Shown piece by piece: positions 1 through 8,241 of a DNA stretch of 34,927 nt; position 1 is the stretch's first letter; each line of letters opens with the position of its first letter. The stretch lies in assembly GCA_018648265.1 (NCBI GenBank), contig JABGRN010000045.1:1-34927 (forward strand), read 5' to 3'. The notes beneath the pieces are model-generated. The model did not search any database. It was given only the letters and a program-made list of their open reading frames with translations, and was not told where the DNA came from. The translations under genes were made by a program, and so were the position numbers. The DNA comes from Prolixibacteraceae bacterium. Lineage in GTDB: Bacteria; Bacteroidota; Bacteroidia; Bacteroidales; Prolixibacteraceae.

Positions 1-38
1 TTGCTAAAATTTATGCTTAAAAACAAAACCAACCCGAA

Positions 39-221
39 TTATGAAGTGAGCCCACCTTTGTCCACAATAGAAGTGAACATTTTTTCAGTTCCTAGATCAA
101 TTCCGGAGACATTGTAATTGATTTTCTTCAGATTAGCTTTTTTTGCTTTTTTGATGAGAGCTGTTTCAGCATTTGTTTTTTCTTTTTGCTGGCATAATTC
201 AAAAATTAGAGGTAATGTAAC
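39..221 (-). pseudogene. Possible gene remnant, open frame without a start codon
   Basis: On the minus strand about 60 codons stay open from 221 down to a TAA at 39-41. The translation is lysine-rich in the middle (KKAKKANLKKINYN) and ends IDLGTEKMFTSIVDKGGLTS. No ATG, GTG or TTG gives a sensible start, and the frame is closed upstream by TGA at 222-224. A second minus-strand frame just upstream (about 222-290) reads as a hydrophobic segment (ILAIPVAAYMFLKLFEL), so the whole may be one small exported protein broken by a frameshift. I do not recognise the family. It lies downstream of the YeeE-like gene pair on the same strand, but no functional link can be shown. Confidence 0.25.
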
Positions 222-317
222 TCAAAAAAGTCAGCTCAAAGAGTTTTAAAAACATATATGCTGCCACGGGTATAGCAAGAATTAGGGCTTGCTTTCACCA
301 AATATAAAATCACAATT

Positions 318-884
318 TTACGCTTCCTCTTTCACACCTGGCAACAAAAACGCTATCCCCATAAATAATACTGCTATTGGTCCTGCAATAATAAGTGCGG
401 GCACGTTATCAATTAAGGCAGAAAACTTTTCCGGATTTGTCTCTGCAATGCTAACCGCTCCTCCGGCAATTTTATTAAACAGGGCAGATTCCTGTATGGA
501 ACCAAAAATCAGCATATAAACAAATGCTCCAGCGAGTCCACCCAGAATAAAAACGAGAGCGTCTTTTCTTCCTCTCGCTGCTGCCACTACACCTGTTCCG
601 GGGCAATAACCGCCAATGGCGAATCCAATGCCCAAAATAGCCCCACCAATAATAACGCCTGAGTATAAGGGTTTTACAGTCAAATGACCGGTATCAATTA
701 TATTTAATGCCAAAAGGATGAAAAGAAACAGGCTGCTAAACCCAATGGCAAACAAAATTACTTTCATCAAGTGAAAATCTTTGAGGCGGAGCATATTAAT
801 TATTTTCTGGGGATTATTTGCCTGAGCCCTGTCTAAAGCAAAACCAAAGGCAATTCCGAGAATTATTGCAAGTATAATTTCCAT
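318..884 (-). CDS. YeeE/YedE-family (DUF6691-like) membrane transporter subunit
   Basis: This 188-aa, very hydrophobic protein has about five predicted membrane helices. It contains the glycine/cysteine signature GGYCPGTGVVAAARG near residue 92-106, typical of YeeE/YedE sulfur-compound transporters, where a conserved Cys in a re-entrant loop hands thiosulfate-type substrates across the inner membrane. It is about half the length of E. coli YeeE (TsuA), which fits the split two-gene form common in many bacteria. The gene starts 2 bp after the stop of the companion gene at 887-1459, so the two should be one operon and form one transporter. The specific substrate (thiosulfate or another reduced sulfur species) is inferred from the family. 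Confidence 0.85.
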   Translation of the reverse strand: MEIILAIILGIAFGFALDRAQANNPQKIINMLRLKDFHLMKVILFAIGFSSLFLFILLALNIIDTGHLTVKPLYSGVIIGGAILGIGFAIGGYCPGTGVVAAARGRKDALVFILGGLAGAFVYMLIFGSIQESALFNKIAGGAVSIAETNPEKFSALIDNVPALIIAGPIAVLFMGIAFLLPGVKEEA

Positions 885-886
885 GA

Positions 887-1459
887 TTATTGTTTTTTTG
901 ATTTAAAAAGAAGAATGGATATTGGGATTGCTGTTCCAAATGCACCAGCGGCAAACAGAAAACCACTTAACGAGGTTTGCATCATTCCGCTCATCATGTG
1001 CCCGCTTGTGCATCCCCCTGCCAGACGGGCCCCGAACAGCACCAGAAATCCAGCAACAAAAACATAGATATATCTCTTTAAAGATGATGTTCCAAATTTA
1101 TCCCTCCAAACCTTTGGGCTGAATTTATCGTTTTTGGAAATTTTATTTTTTGATAGTATCCCGGATAAAACAGCACCTAAAACCATACTCAAAACAAATA
1201 TAAATCCGTAGTTGAGTGGGTTTATAACATTTGAGGCATATTTGCCACCACCTTTGTTTAAATAGGCATTTGTACTTGAATAGCTTTGATTTACACCGTC
1301 GCTTTCGGTGATTAATTCAGGGGAGAGTATGTTCCACACAATTCCGTCAACTATTACAAACTGGGTTGAAACCCCAACAGGTTTAATCAACCATACAGCA
1401 ACAAGGAAAACAGCTCCCAGCATAATCCCACCGGTAAGCCAGCTAAATTTTTCGTTCAT
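887..1459 (-). CDS. YeeE/YedE-family membrane transporter subunit, companion half
   Basis: A 190-aa membrane protein with an N-terminal helix (residues about 8-28), a soluble loop (about 30-75) and three or four further helices. The family signature is the C-terminal-half motif GARLAGGCTSGHMMSGMMQ with a central cysteine, as in YeeE/YedE and DUF6691 proteins. It is the first gene of a tight minus-strand pair with the gene at 318-884 (2-bp gap), which carries the other cysteine motif. Together they would make one inner-membrane importer for reduced sulfur. The long periplasmic loop between helices 1 and 2 (ILSPELITESDGVNQSYSS) is longer than I expect for the family and may be lineage-specific. 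Substrate is not established by sequence. Confidence 0.85.
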   Translation of the reverse strand: MNEKFSWLTGGIMLGAVFLVAVWLIKPVGVSTQFVIVDGIVWNILSPELITESDGVNQSYSSTNAYLNKGGGKYASNVINPLNYGFIFVLSMVLGAVLSGILSKNKISKNDKFSPKVWRDKFGTSSLKRYIYVFVAGFLVLFGARLAGGCTSGHMMSGMMQTSLSGFLFAAGAFGTAIPISILLFKSKKQ

Positions 1460-1959
1460 CTTATTATTTTTATGATTGTTTACTATTTCTTCGGTATCTT
1501 ATTGATTAAGTTTTTCGTTAGTTCTTGAATGGTAAATATAGTAAAAGTTCTTTTATTTATATTAATGTTTTATTGCTGGTTAGTCGATTAATAGGCAGTT
1601 CCGGGCTATGCCAAAATTAGATGTGAAATGGCATAATCGATTCATTTTTGGTGTGTAAAATAAGTAATGTAGAAATATATTTGGGAAGTAATTATGGAAT
1701 AAGTTTTGTGAGATATTGTGCAATACAAATACCTTTTCTTAGAATAATTTTTACATTGCCGTTACAATAATTAGATTCCAGCAATCTACCAACTTTAATT
1801 TTGCAAAGACCTTCCGATGAACCGGTTCATTTGTTTAGTGGGCAGGTTAAACCAATTCAATTTTGAAATGGAACACATACAATGGATGTGGTGCAGCAGG
1901 TAAATGATTTTTTTAAGAAAAAATGAAGGATATTTAAAATATAGATAAAATTTTTAGAT
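1460..1959. other. 500-bp gap with possible decayed coding sequence
   Basis: No convincing gene lies here. On the plus strand two short overlapping frames look coding-like. One (about 1770-1866) reads LPTLILQRPSDEPVHLFSG and ends QVKPIQF-stop. A shifted frame at about 1867-1926 reads NGTHTMDVVQQVNDFFKKK-stop. Joined by a frameshift they would resemble the C-terminal strand, histidine loop and last helix of an alpha/beta hydrolase, but this is weak. The minus-strand promoter of the YeeE-like pair should also lie here near 1460-1560; I could not pick a clear TAnnTTTG box. Confidence 0.3.
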
Positions 1960-1992
1960 AGTGCGGGTGTTGCATTGAGCAATGCCCGCACT
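1960..1992. terminator. Strong GC hairpin, terminator-like, followed by T7 on the plus strand
   Basis: The arms AGTGCGGG and CCCGCACT, extended by TTGC/GCAA, form a stable stem. On the plus strand it is followed directly by seven T. On the minus strand it begins a few bases after the stop codon at 1997-1999 but has only a broken U-tract after it. The most likely role is ending minus-strand transcription of the T9SS-protein gene, working in both directions. Confidence 0.6.
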
Positions 1993-1996
1993 TTTT

Positions 1997-2467
1997 TTAG
2001 CGTTTAATAATTTTAAATGTTTGAAGTAGTTGCTGTTTATTACTTATTAATTTTAAAATATACGAACCTTCGGCAAACTCAGTCATATTTATTTTTGCCT
2101 CGTTGGATATAATATTTCTCTGTTCAATTAGCTTTCCGCTTAAATCGAATAGTGAATAGCTCGGGATATCAATTTTTTTGCTAAAATGTATATTTACAAA
2201 ATCCCGTGTTGGATTTGGATACACCTTTATTTCAATATCCTGAGTTGTGAGTTCATTCAATGCCGTTACAATAATTCTGGTTTGATGAAATCCCTGGGTT
2301 AAAGTATTTGATGCCGATTCTACTGTTTCGATGGCAATTTCACCGATGGTCCAGCTAACTTGGTTACTGCTATTTGTACTTGTTTGCCCGCTTGTTGCTA
2401 TAACTTCCTGAGAAAAAACATAATTTATCCCAAAAATAAAAAAGGTTAAAAAGGTGATGACTTTCAT
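1997..2467 (-). CDS. Short secreted protein with T9SS type A C-terminal sorting domain
   Basis: 156 aa. Residues 1-19 are a signal peptide (cleavage near VFSQ). Residues about 22-62 carry the pattern ATSGQTSTNSSNQVSWTIGE...TLTQGFHQ, which I recognise from many Bacteroidota surface proteins. Residues about 80-156 form a complete T9SS sorting domain: IKVYPNPTRDFVNIHF, then LFDLSGKLIEQ, then EGSYILKL and a basic end (KIIKR). The sorting domain directs export across the outer membrane and is then cleaved for attachment to the surface. Between signal and sorting domain there is almost no room for an enzyme, so it is probably a small surface or anchoring protein. It follows the 822-aa S74 protein by 10 bp and is probably co-transcribed with it. 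Confidence 0.85.
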   Translation of the reverse strand: MKVITFLTFFIFGINYVFSQEVIATSGQTSTNSSNQVSWTIGEIAIETVESASNTLTQGFHQTRIIVTALNELTTQDIEIKVYPNPTRDFVNIHFSKKIDIPSYSLFDLSGKLIEQRNIISNEAKINMTEFAEGSYILKLISNKQQLLQTFKIIKR

Positions 2468-2477
2468 AATTCTAAAT

Positions 2478-4946
2478 TTATTTTTGTGCGGAAATCGATA
2501 TTAATGTTTCCAATTTTTCAAGACGATTAATAATTTCAGTATTATCTGCTTTTAGTTGGTCATTTACAGTTTTCAAGGATTCAATAATTTTCTGCTGCTC
2601 TCTCACAGCTTCAACAAGTACAACACTTACTTCCGCGTAGTTTATTCCTTTGTATCCGTCAACTTCATTTGTAAACGAAAGTTCTGGAATAACTTGTTCA
2701 AATTCCTGAGCAATAAAACCAATGCGTTTTCCATATTCAGGGTTGGTTTTCCATGTAAACGAAACTCCACGCAGTTGCATTATTTTATCCAAGCTGTTAT
2801 TTAAAGTTGCAATGTTTTCTTTTAACCGAATGTCGGAGGAGGCAGTGGTAAGTGTTCCGTCCGAGGTACGGTTGACTACACCAAAATAGGCACCTGAACC
2901 AATTTTTTCAAACCGTGCATTTCCATCTACATGAAGGCTTTCGGTTGGCGAAGTGGTGTTAATTCCTACTTTTTGCGTTGCCGGTGAAATATAAACGTCA
3001 CCAACATCGGTTTTAATAATGCCGTCAGTTCCGTTGTGAGTAAGTTCAAGGTATGTTCCCCAACTTCCGCTAGCATTACCATGAACGCGTAATTTAGCGT
3101 CATAATTTCTTATACTTGCCCATATGGAATAAAACCCAAATGCTTCGTCAGAAACGTCGTCGCCTGAGAAAAAATGAGAATTGTTCCGTTTAAATTGGAT
3201 GCCTGGGCGAGTTGGGTCATTGTTTGTTGAAGAGCTAATAATAATTGATGGTGCAGATGAAGATGAAATTTCAAGTGCTGCTGTTGGAGATGTTGTTCCA
3301 ATTCCAACATTTCCTGAGCTCCGATAAACATTGCTACCGCTTTCTGTCCATAAACTGCTGCTGGTTGCAGGTGTTTGCCACGAAGTAAATCCAACTGCAT
3401 CTGAGGTTAATACTTTTCCTTCTCCCTCTGTTCCATCTACTATTTTAATTTTATTTCTAAATTCTGCAGCGTGTCCAGTACCTAAATTAACTGCATATAA
3501 AGTAGCTCGAGTATTACCTGAATTAATTGCATACATGCAGTGTAAATCAGACATCGTACTAATACTTAATTTATTGGCCGTATTTGTAGTTGTACTACCA
3601 ACAAATACGCGACCAGCCGTGTATTGAATGCCAGATGTGTTGTGATACCAAGGACTTTCTTCCGGTGTTTGCCACGAAGCAAGCCCGTCGGCATCCGAGG
3701 TTAAAACTTTGCCATTGCTTTCAGTACCGTCTGTTATTTTTACTTTTCCTGCAATCCAAGCAGAAGGACCTGTTCCATTATTCATTGCATAAATTGTTGG
3801 ATTACTTCCATTATTTATGGCACCTAAAGCGTATAAATTGGAACTAGTAGAAGATTGTAACAGAATACGGCTATCAGGAGTTGCTCCACCCACATTCACA
3901 CTTCCCTCAGAATATACGATATTTCCCCCACTCGGTGTCCATAAACTACTGACGGCAGGTGTTTGCCACGAAGTATTTCCATTTGTATCTGAAGTTAATA
4001 CTTTGCCTTCACCATGAGTACCATCTTTAATTATAATTTTATTCCTAAAATAGGCTGCCGCTCCATTTGCATTTTGATTATAAACCTGAAGAGGTGGATT
4101 CATTGCATCATTGTTTCCCGCAAATAAAGCGTTGCCGATTGTATTCATTACTGTTAAAGATGAACCGTCTGTTGCATCAGCTCCAATTCCAACATGGCTA
4201 TTCGTATGCGATATTCCATAAGTTCCAGTATTCCATTTACTGTTGTTAGGCAAAGTTACCGTATTCCCATCTGAAATGGTTAAATCGTCTCCCGAAACAG
4301 AAAGTGTTTGATCGTCGGTGAGGTCACCTGTAACACCGAGTGGGTTTGTAGTTGTTCCATTTCCTGTTAATGTTGTGTTTGTTTTAACGACTTGTGCTCC
4401 CCAATTATCGCCGCTGCTACTACCAGAGGTTGGTAAAGTTACAGAGCCGCCACCATCCGAAAGTTCAAGCAGTGTTCCGGTTAAAGTTATTGTTTGAATT
4501 TCGTTTGATGGGTCGGCATCAGCATCATCAACAGCATCGTTTTCTACTGTTTGCGCATGGAATGCATACGGAACTGAAACCAGTTTTGACGTGGCAAGAT
4601 GCGAAAATGAAGTCCCTCCGGCAGGGGCGATCTCAACTTTAATGAAATGAGAAGAAGCTCCCCAACCCACCGGAGTGAATGTGCCAGTTATGTTTTCTCC
4701 GTTACCAATTTCGAAATTAACAAGACCAAATTTGTTGGTCGATAAAGTATGGGTTTCGGAATAAACTACTGTGCCCGATTCTGTATCTTCCAAAATGCTT
4801 ATTTTGAAACTAACAGATTGATTGCTGATAATTTCACCCGATGAGTTACGAACAACTGCTTGGTAATTAAACGCACTTGGGACTTGAGAAAATGCAACTG
4901 CAAAAGTTGCAATAAAGAGAAAGATGGAAAGGTTAAATTTTTTCAT
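2478..4946 (-). CDS. Exported tail-fibre-like protein with C-terminal S74 chaperone of endosialidase domain
   Basis: 822 aa. Residues 1-20 are a signal peptide. Residues about 22-135 form a beta-rich domain starting VPSAFNYQAVVRN, common at the N terminus of Bacteroidota surface proteins. The middle has three repeats about 97 residues apart, each containing KVLTSD...G..SWQTP (near residues 305-331, 401-427 and 499-525), then NVGIGTTSP-type repeats. Residues 704-822 are a peptidase S74 intramolecular chaperone, beginning SDIRLKENI, with the GFIAQE motif and a terminal coiled coil (EQQKIIESLKTVNDQLKAD). In phage endosialidases this domain trimerises the fibre and cuts itself off at the Ser-Asp junction (here Ser704-Asp705). 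No phage genes are nearby, so this looks like a host surface fibre. Biological target unknown. Confidence 0.85.
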   Translation of the reverse strand: MKKFNLSIFLFIATFAVAFSQVPSAFNYQAVVRNSSGEIISNQSVSFKISILEDTESGTVVYSETHTLSTNKFGLVNFEIGNGENITGTFTPVGWGASSHFIKVEIAPAGGTSFSHLATSKLVSVPYAFHAQTVENDAVDDADADPSNEIQTITLTGTLLELSDGGGSVTLPTSGSSSGDNWGAQVVKTNTTLTGNGTTTNPLGVTGDLTDDQTLSVSGDDLTISDGNTVTLPNNSKWNTGTYGISHTNSHVGIGADATDGSSLTVMNTIGNALFAGNNDAMNPPLQVYNQNANGAAAYFRNKIIIKDGTHGEGKVLTSDTNGNTSWQTPAVSSLWTPSGGNIVYSEGSVNVGGATPDSRILLQSSTSSNLYALGAINNGSNPTIYAMNNGTGPSAWIAGKVKITDGTESNGKVLTSDADGLASWQTPEESPWYHNTSGIQYTAGRVFVGSTTTNTANKLSISTMSDLHCMYAINSGNTRATLYAVNLGTGHAAEFRNKIKIVDGTEGEGKVLTSDAVGFTSWQTPATSSSLWTESGSNVYRSSGNVGIGTTSPTAALEISSSSAPSIIISSSTNNDPTRPGIQFKRNNSHFFSGDDVSDEAFGFYSIWASIRNYDAKLRVHGNASGSWGTYLELTHNGTDGIIKTDVGDVYISPATQKVGINTTSPTESLHVDGNARFEKIGSGAYFGVVNRTSDGTLTTASSDIRLKENIATLNNSLDKIMQLRGVSFTWKTNPEYGKRIGFIAQEFEQVIPELSFTNEVDGYKGINYAEVSVVLVEAVREQQKIIESLKTVNDQLKADNTEIINRLEKLETLISISAQK

Positions 4947-5012
4947 AATACCAGATTTATAAGTTTTTATTTTTTGATTTGTTTTTTTCGAATAGTTTTA
5001 TGTTTATAGACA

Positions 5013-5777
5013 TTAACGACATTTAGGGTCTCCATTGTAACCATATTTTGTGCTACCTATATAAATACAGCCGTCGCCACAAGTTGAGAATTTATAAGTG
5101 GTAGTTTTTCCGCTGCCGCTTGTCATAGCAATTGTTCCTGAAGTTTTAGAACCTGTGATTTTCCACGTTCCGCCACCGCCACCCTGCGAATTTGTTCCCC
5201 AAGCCCCGGAAGTTCCAGCACCTCCGCTATAACCCGATTCGGAAGAAGAGAAATAATTTCCGTTGGGACAAAGCGAAATCTCTTTCTCTGTTCCACCAGT
5301 TCCTACTGACGAAGAACTAAAATGGTAATACGCTCCCTGGAAATATTTCATTAAGGCGTGGTCGTTTTCAAAACTTGCCGATGGACCACCGTTATTACTT
5401 GCGGCACTGGCTTGCTCAATTTTCTCAAGTTCGTCGGCAACTACTTTTAATTGTGTCTGTTGCTGCTCAAAGGCTTTTGAGTTTTCCGCCCACGAGATCA
5501 GTGTTTTATCTGAAGTATTAAAAATCATGTCGTAAGGAATGTAGCCCTTCCACATTTCCTGTAAATTCCAACGCACTATTAATTGCTCGTTGCTTGAGCG
5601 AGAAGATTTTGGTTTTCCAAGTAATGCTTCAACATCTGAGTAGGTCATGCCTGTGTGCAGTTGATTTGTTAACTCAATGGAGTTCAGTTTCATGGTTTGT
5701 TGCGATGAAAAACAGCCTGTTAATAATAGAATAAACAGCAGTAGGAATAAATTAGGTAAATGGATTATTTTTTTCAT
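5013..5777 (-). CDS. Lipoprotein with BamE/SmpA-like domain and C-terminal glycine/serine-rich beta domain
   Basis: I place the start at the ATG at 5775-5777 (MKKIIHLPN), because it yields a normal lipoprotein signal peptide with lipobox LLTGC. An upstream in-frame ATG at 5852 would add 25 unconvincing residues. Mature residues about 35-75 (LHTGMTYSDVEALLGKP, then VRWNL) match the BamE/SmpA-like pattern of outer-membrane lipoproteins. A short coiled coil follows (QQQTQLKVVADELEKIEQ). The C-terminal about 110 residues read SLCPNGNYFSSSESGYSGG...GGGGGTWKITG, a small beta-barrel-like motif seen in many secreted proteins of unknown role. Length is 254 aa from this start. It lies 66 bp upstream of the S74 gene on the same strand. 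Function is likely envelope-associated. Confidence 0.7.
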   Translation of the reverse strand: MKKIIHLPNLFLLLFILLLTGCFSSQQTMKLNSIELTNQLHTGMTYSDVEALLGKPKSSRSSNEQLIVRWNLQEMWKGYIPYDMIFNTSDKTLISWAENSKAFEQQQTQLKVVADELEKIEQASAASNNGGPSASFENDHALMKYFQGAYYHFSSSSVGTGGTEKEISLCPNGNYFSSSESGYSGGAGTSGAWGTNSQGGGGGTWKITGSKTSGTIAMTSGSGKTTTYKFSTCGDGCIYIGSTKYGYNGDPKCR

Positions 5778-5861
5778 TGTAAATAATTTTGCGAGGCACT
5801 TTGAATTTGTTTTTTCAGAAAAGAAACCCAAATGTGCCTCGTGGTGAAACATTCATATTCA

Positions 5862-6119
5862 TTATAAGATCATTCTTTTTTCGTAATTAACTTCGTCTGA
5901 AACAATACATATATTTAATTGTCGATTATTTATTTTGGTTTCAGAGCTGATTGTTAAAAAGTCGGAGTTAGAGTTTGTTATAATCTTTTGCTTAAGAAGT
6001 TCTCCATCCGTATTCTTTAATAGCAAAAGTCCATGTTTGATAATTGATGAAGACAAAAAGCAAATTTTGTTACTAACCGCGTAAATCATAATATTTATTT
6101 CCTCGGCTTTATTTTTCAT
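5862..6119 (-). CDS. Small hypothetical protein, possibly a degenerate sorting-domain-like fold
   Basis: 85 aa starting at ATG 6117-6119, with no signal peptide. The central part (KHGLLLLKNTDGELLKQKII, about residues 28-47) resembles the beta-strand-turn pattern LFDLSGKLIEQ of T9SS sorting domains, and the end (NICIVSDEVNYEKRMIL) resembles their last two strands. It lacks the YPNP and G-Y-L hallmarks. It precedes the lipoprotein gene by 84 bp on the same strand. It could be a relic, a cytoplasmic protein of this beta-sandwich fold, or not expressed at all. Confidence 0.45.
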   Translation of the reverse strand: MKNKAEEINIMIYAVSNKICFLSSSIIKHGLLLLKNTDGELLKQKIITNSNSDFLTISSETKINNRQLNICIVSDEVNYEKRMIL

Positions 6120-6263
6120 TGTTCTCTATTTGTATCTGTAAATTTCAACTATTAAAGAAGAAAGGGCAAAAAAAGCAGGTAGCATTAAGGTAGCACCCTT
6201 GTATTTTTTTTGAATTTTATTTGTCTTAATTGTATTTTGAAATAGAATGAAAATTTAAAGAAA

Positions 6264-6404
6264 GAGTCCACTCCGAAAAGTGTATTACCCCTAAATCACC
6301 TAAGGGGACTTTAGATAGTTTGTTGATTTTCAGCGAGTTCCCCTCTAGGGGGTAGGGGTAAAAGAGCTAAAAATTAATGAACTCGGACTTTTCGGAGTAG
6401 GCTC
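6264..6404. repeat. Nested inverted-repeat element, 141 bp
   Basis: The outer arms at 6264-6281 and 6387-6404 are 18 bp and match with two differences (core ACTCCGAAAAGT / ACTTTTCGGAGT). Inside them a second pair at 6286-6310 and 6336-6360 is built from TACCCCTA and AGGGGACT blocks with several mismatches. The element is non-coding and sits between divergent genes, upstream of the promoter of the TPR gene. The CCCCTAAAT...AGGGGACT block resembles dispersed intergenic repeats I associate with Bacteroidota genomes. It could be a MITE-like or REP-like element; no target-site duplication is clear. Confidence 0.7.
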
Positions 6405-6434
6405 AAGAAGTGACTTGAAATAATTTTCTCTCCT

Positions 6435-6467
6435 TTTGCATTTATACGAAACGATTTTTTACATTTG
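6435..6467 (+). promoter_or_regulatory. Bacteroidota-type promoter of the TPR/HTH gene
   Basis: TTTG at 6435-6438 and TACATTTG at 6460-6467 are separated by 21 bp, matching the phylum consensus TTTG-N19-21-TAnnTTTG used by the primary sigma factor. Transcription would start near 6474, leaving a leader of only about 12 nt before the ATG at 6487. Confidence 0.6.
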
Positions 6468-6486
6468 TTCATAAGCACTCGATATC

Positions 6487-8241
6487 ATGCAAAAAATGAA
6501 ATTTCGAATTTTTATTTTAATTACATCCTATATTTTTATATGCTTTAACCTTTCAGGTTCATCTCCGGTTGATAGTTTAAAAATACTGCTTAATGAAAAA
6601 CACGGAGTTGAAAAATTTAGTGTATTAGAACAACTTGCGGAGCATTATATTAATAGCAATTTGGATAGTAATTTTTATTATTTGAATCAGCTCAAAAACG
6701 AGGCAGTAAAATCTCAGAATAGAAAGTACGAGGCAATTGCTAACACATCTATCGGATTAAACTGTTTTTTTAACGGGAAATACTTCGATGCTGAAGAATA
6801 CCTTCAACAAGCAATTATACTCCAGAAACAGATAAAAGACACAACAGAACTTGCACATTCGTATAATGTCTTAGCGGGTGTTTATGGAGAAAGTGGACAG
6901 TATTCAAAATCAATTATAATACTATTCGATGCCATCGATATTTTCGAAAGTCAGAACAATTTAAAAGGAATGGTAACCGCTTTTAATAATTTAGGATTTC
7001 TATATATGAAACTCGAAGATTATAGAAAGGCGATGGAATATTATAAAAAAGCTATTCCTGTTATCGACAAAAATCAGCTCGACAACAACAAAGGTTTTTT
7101 GTATAGTAACATCGGAATTTGTTACAAAGAATTTAATCAATACGACAGTGCATTAGTTTATTATCAGAAAGCTTTGGAGCAATATAAAGCAAACGAAACT
7201 ATAAATGCAATTCCGATACTTTATCAAAGCTTAGGGAATTTATATGGTTTTAGATTGAATAAACCAGACTCGGCACTATTTTATTTTGAAGAAGGAATTA
7301 AGCTGGCAAAACAGTACGACCCCAATTCACTCATCGAACTCTATCATAGTTTAGGACAATTATATAGTAATCAAAAAGAGTACAAAAAAAGTGTTAATGC
7401 TTTTAATGAATCACTCACTTTTGCTAATAATAGCGAAGATTTGAGTGGTCAGATGCAAGCTTATTTTGAGTTATTTCAGGTTGAAAAAGAGATAAATCAA
7501 CTGGCGAAAGCAATTGAACATTTTGAAAATTATATGATTTTAAAAGATTCGATTGATGCCAAAGAAACCAAAACAAACATAGCCCGATTGGTTGAAAAAT
7601 ACGAAAACGATAAAAATAAAATACTGATACAGCAACTAAACATAAAACAAAAGGCAGATGAGCGTTTAATGATAGCCATGTTTGCAGGGATTACATTACT
7701 TATCATTTTGTTGACATTTATTGTTTTCGCGCTCTTTCAACGGAAGAAAAGAAATAAACTTGAGAAAGAGCTTTTGAATGCTGAAAAACAAACAGTGGAA
7801 GAAGAGTTGCAGTTTAAAAATAAGCAGATGGCTTCGCAAGCCTTGATGATGATGCAAAAAAATAAAATGTTACAAGGATTACACGAGTCAATTCAGGATG
7901 CAAAAAAAGAACCACTTGAAAAAATGCCCCAATTTTTAAACATATTTAAAAATCAAATCAATCATAATCTACAATCAGAAAAAGACTGGGAGCTTTTTAA
8001 ATTGTATTTCGAACAAGTAAATAAAACCTTTTTTCGTAATTTGGAAACTATAAACCCGGAGCTTACTCAGAACGATCTTCGTTTGGCAGCATTAATAAAA
8101 TTGCGGTTTAATATTAAAGAGGCAGCGTCGGTTTTAAACCTGGCTCCTAACAGTATTAAAGGAGCTCGTTCGCGTTTACGTATAAAACTTCATCTTGAAA
8201 ATTCTGAGGATTTGGCACTATTTATTGCTGGTATTGAATAG
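6487..8241 (+). CDS. TPR-repeat transmembrane signalling protein with C-terminal LuxR-like HTH
   Basis: 584 aa. An N-terminal signal peptide or anchor (residues about 5-25) is followed by tandem tetratricopeptide repeats (about 60-365; e.g. LGFLYMKLEDYRKAMEYYKKAIP, ALVYYQKALEQYK). A membrane helix lies at about 393-416 (LLIILLTFIVFALFQ), then a charged coiled coil, then a helix-turn-helix at about 520-570 (LTQNDLRLAALIKLRFNIKEAASVLNLAPNSIKGARSRLRIKL). This architecture is common in Bacteroidota: periplasmic TPRs sense an unknown partner and the cytoplasmic HTH may bind DNA although membrane-tethered. It is divergent from the surface-protein group at 1997-6119, making that group a plausible target. 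The target is inferred from position only. Confidence 0.8.
   Translation: MQKMKFRIFILITSYIFICFNLSGSSPVDSLKILLNEKHGVEKFSVLEQLAEHYINSNLDSNFYYLNQLKNEAVKSQNRKYEAIANTSIGLNCFFNGKYFDAEEYLQQAIILQKQIKDTTELAHSYNVLAGVYGESGQYSKSIIILFDAIDIFESQNNLKGMVTAFNNLGFLYMKLEDYRKAMEYYKKAIPVIDKNQLDNNKGFLYSNIGICYKEFNQYDSALVYYQKALEQYKANETINAIPILYQSLGNLYGFRLNKPDSALFYFEEGIKLAKQYDPNSLIELYHSLGQLYSNQKEYKKSVNAFNESLTFANNSEDLSGQMQAYFELFQVEKEINQLAKAIEHFENYMILKDSIDAKETKTNIARLVEKYENDKNKILIQQLNIKQKADERLMIAMFAGITLLIILLTFIVFALFQRKKRNKLEKELLNAEKQTVEEELQFKNKQMASQALMMMQKNKMLQGLHESIQDAKKEPLEKMPQFLNIFKNQINHNLQSEKDWELFKLYFEQVNKTFFRNLETINPELTQNDLRLAALIKLRFNIKEAASVLNLAPNSIKGARSRLRIKLHLENSEDLALFIAGIE

Noticed and set aside
2478-4946. Prophage tail-fibre locus
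   Set aside because: No other phage gene (portal, capsid, tail, integrase) is present, and the protein has a signal peptide; S74 domains also occur in cellular surface proteins.
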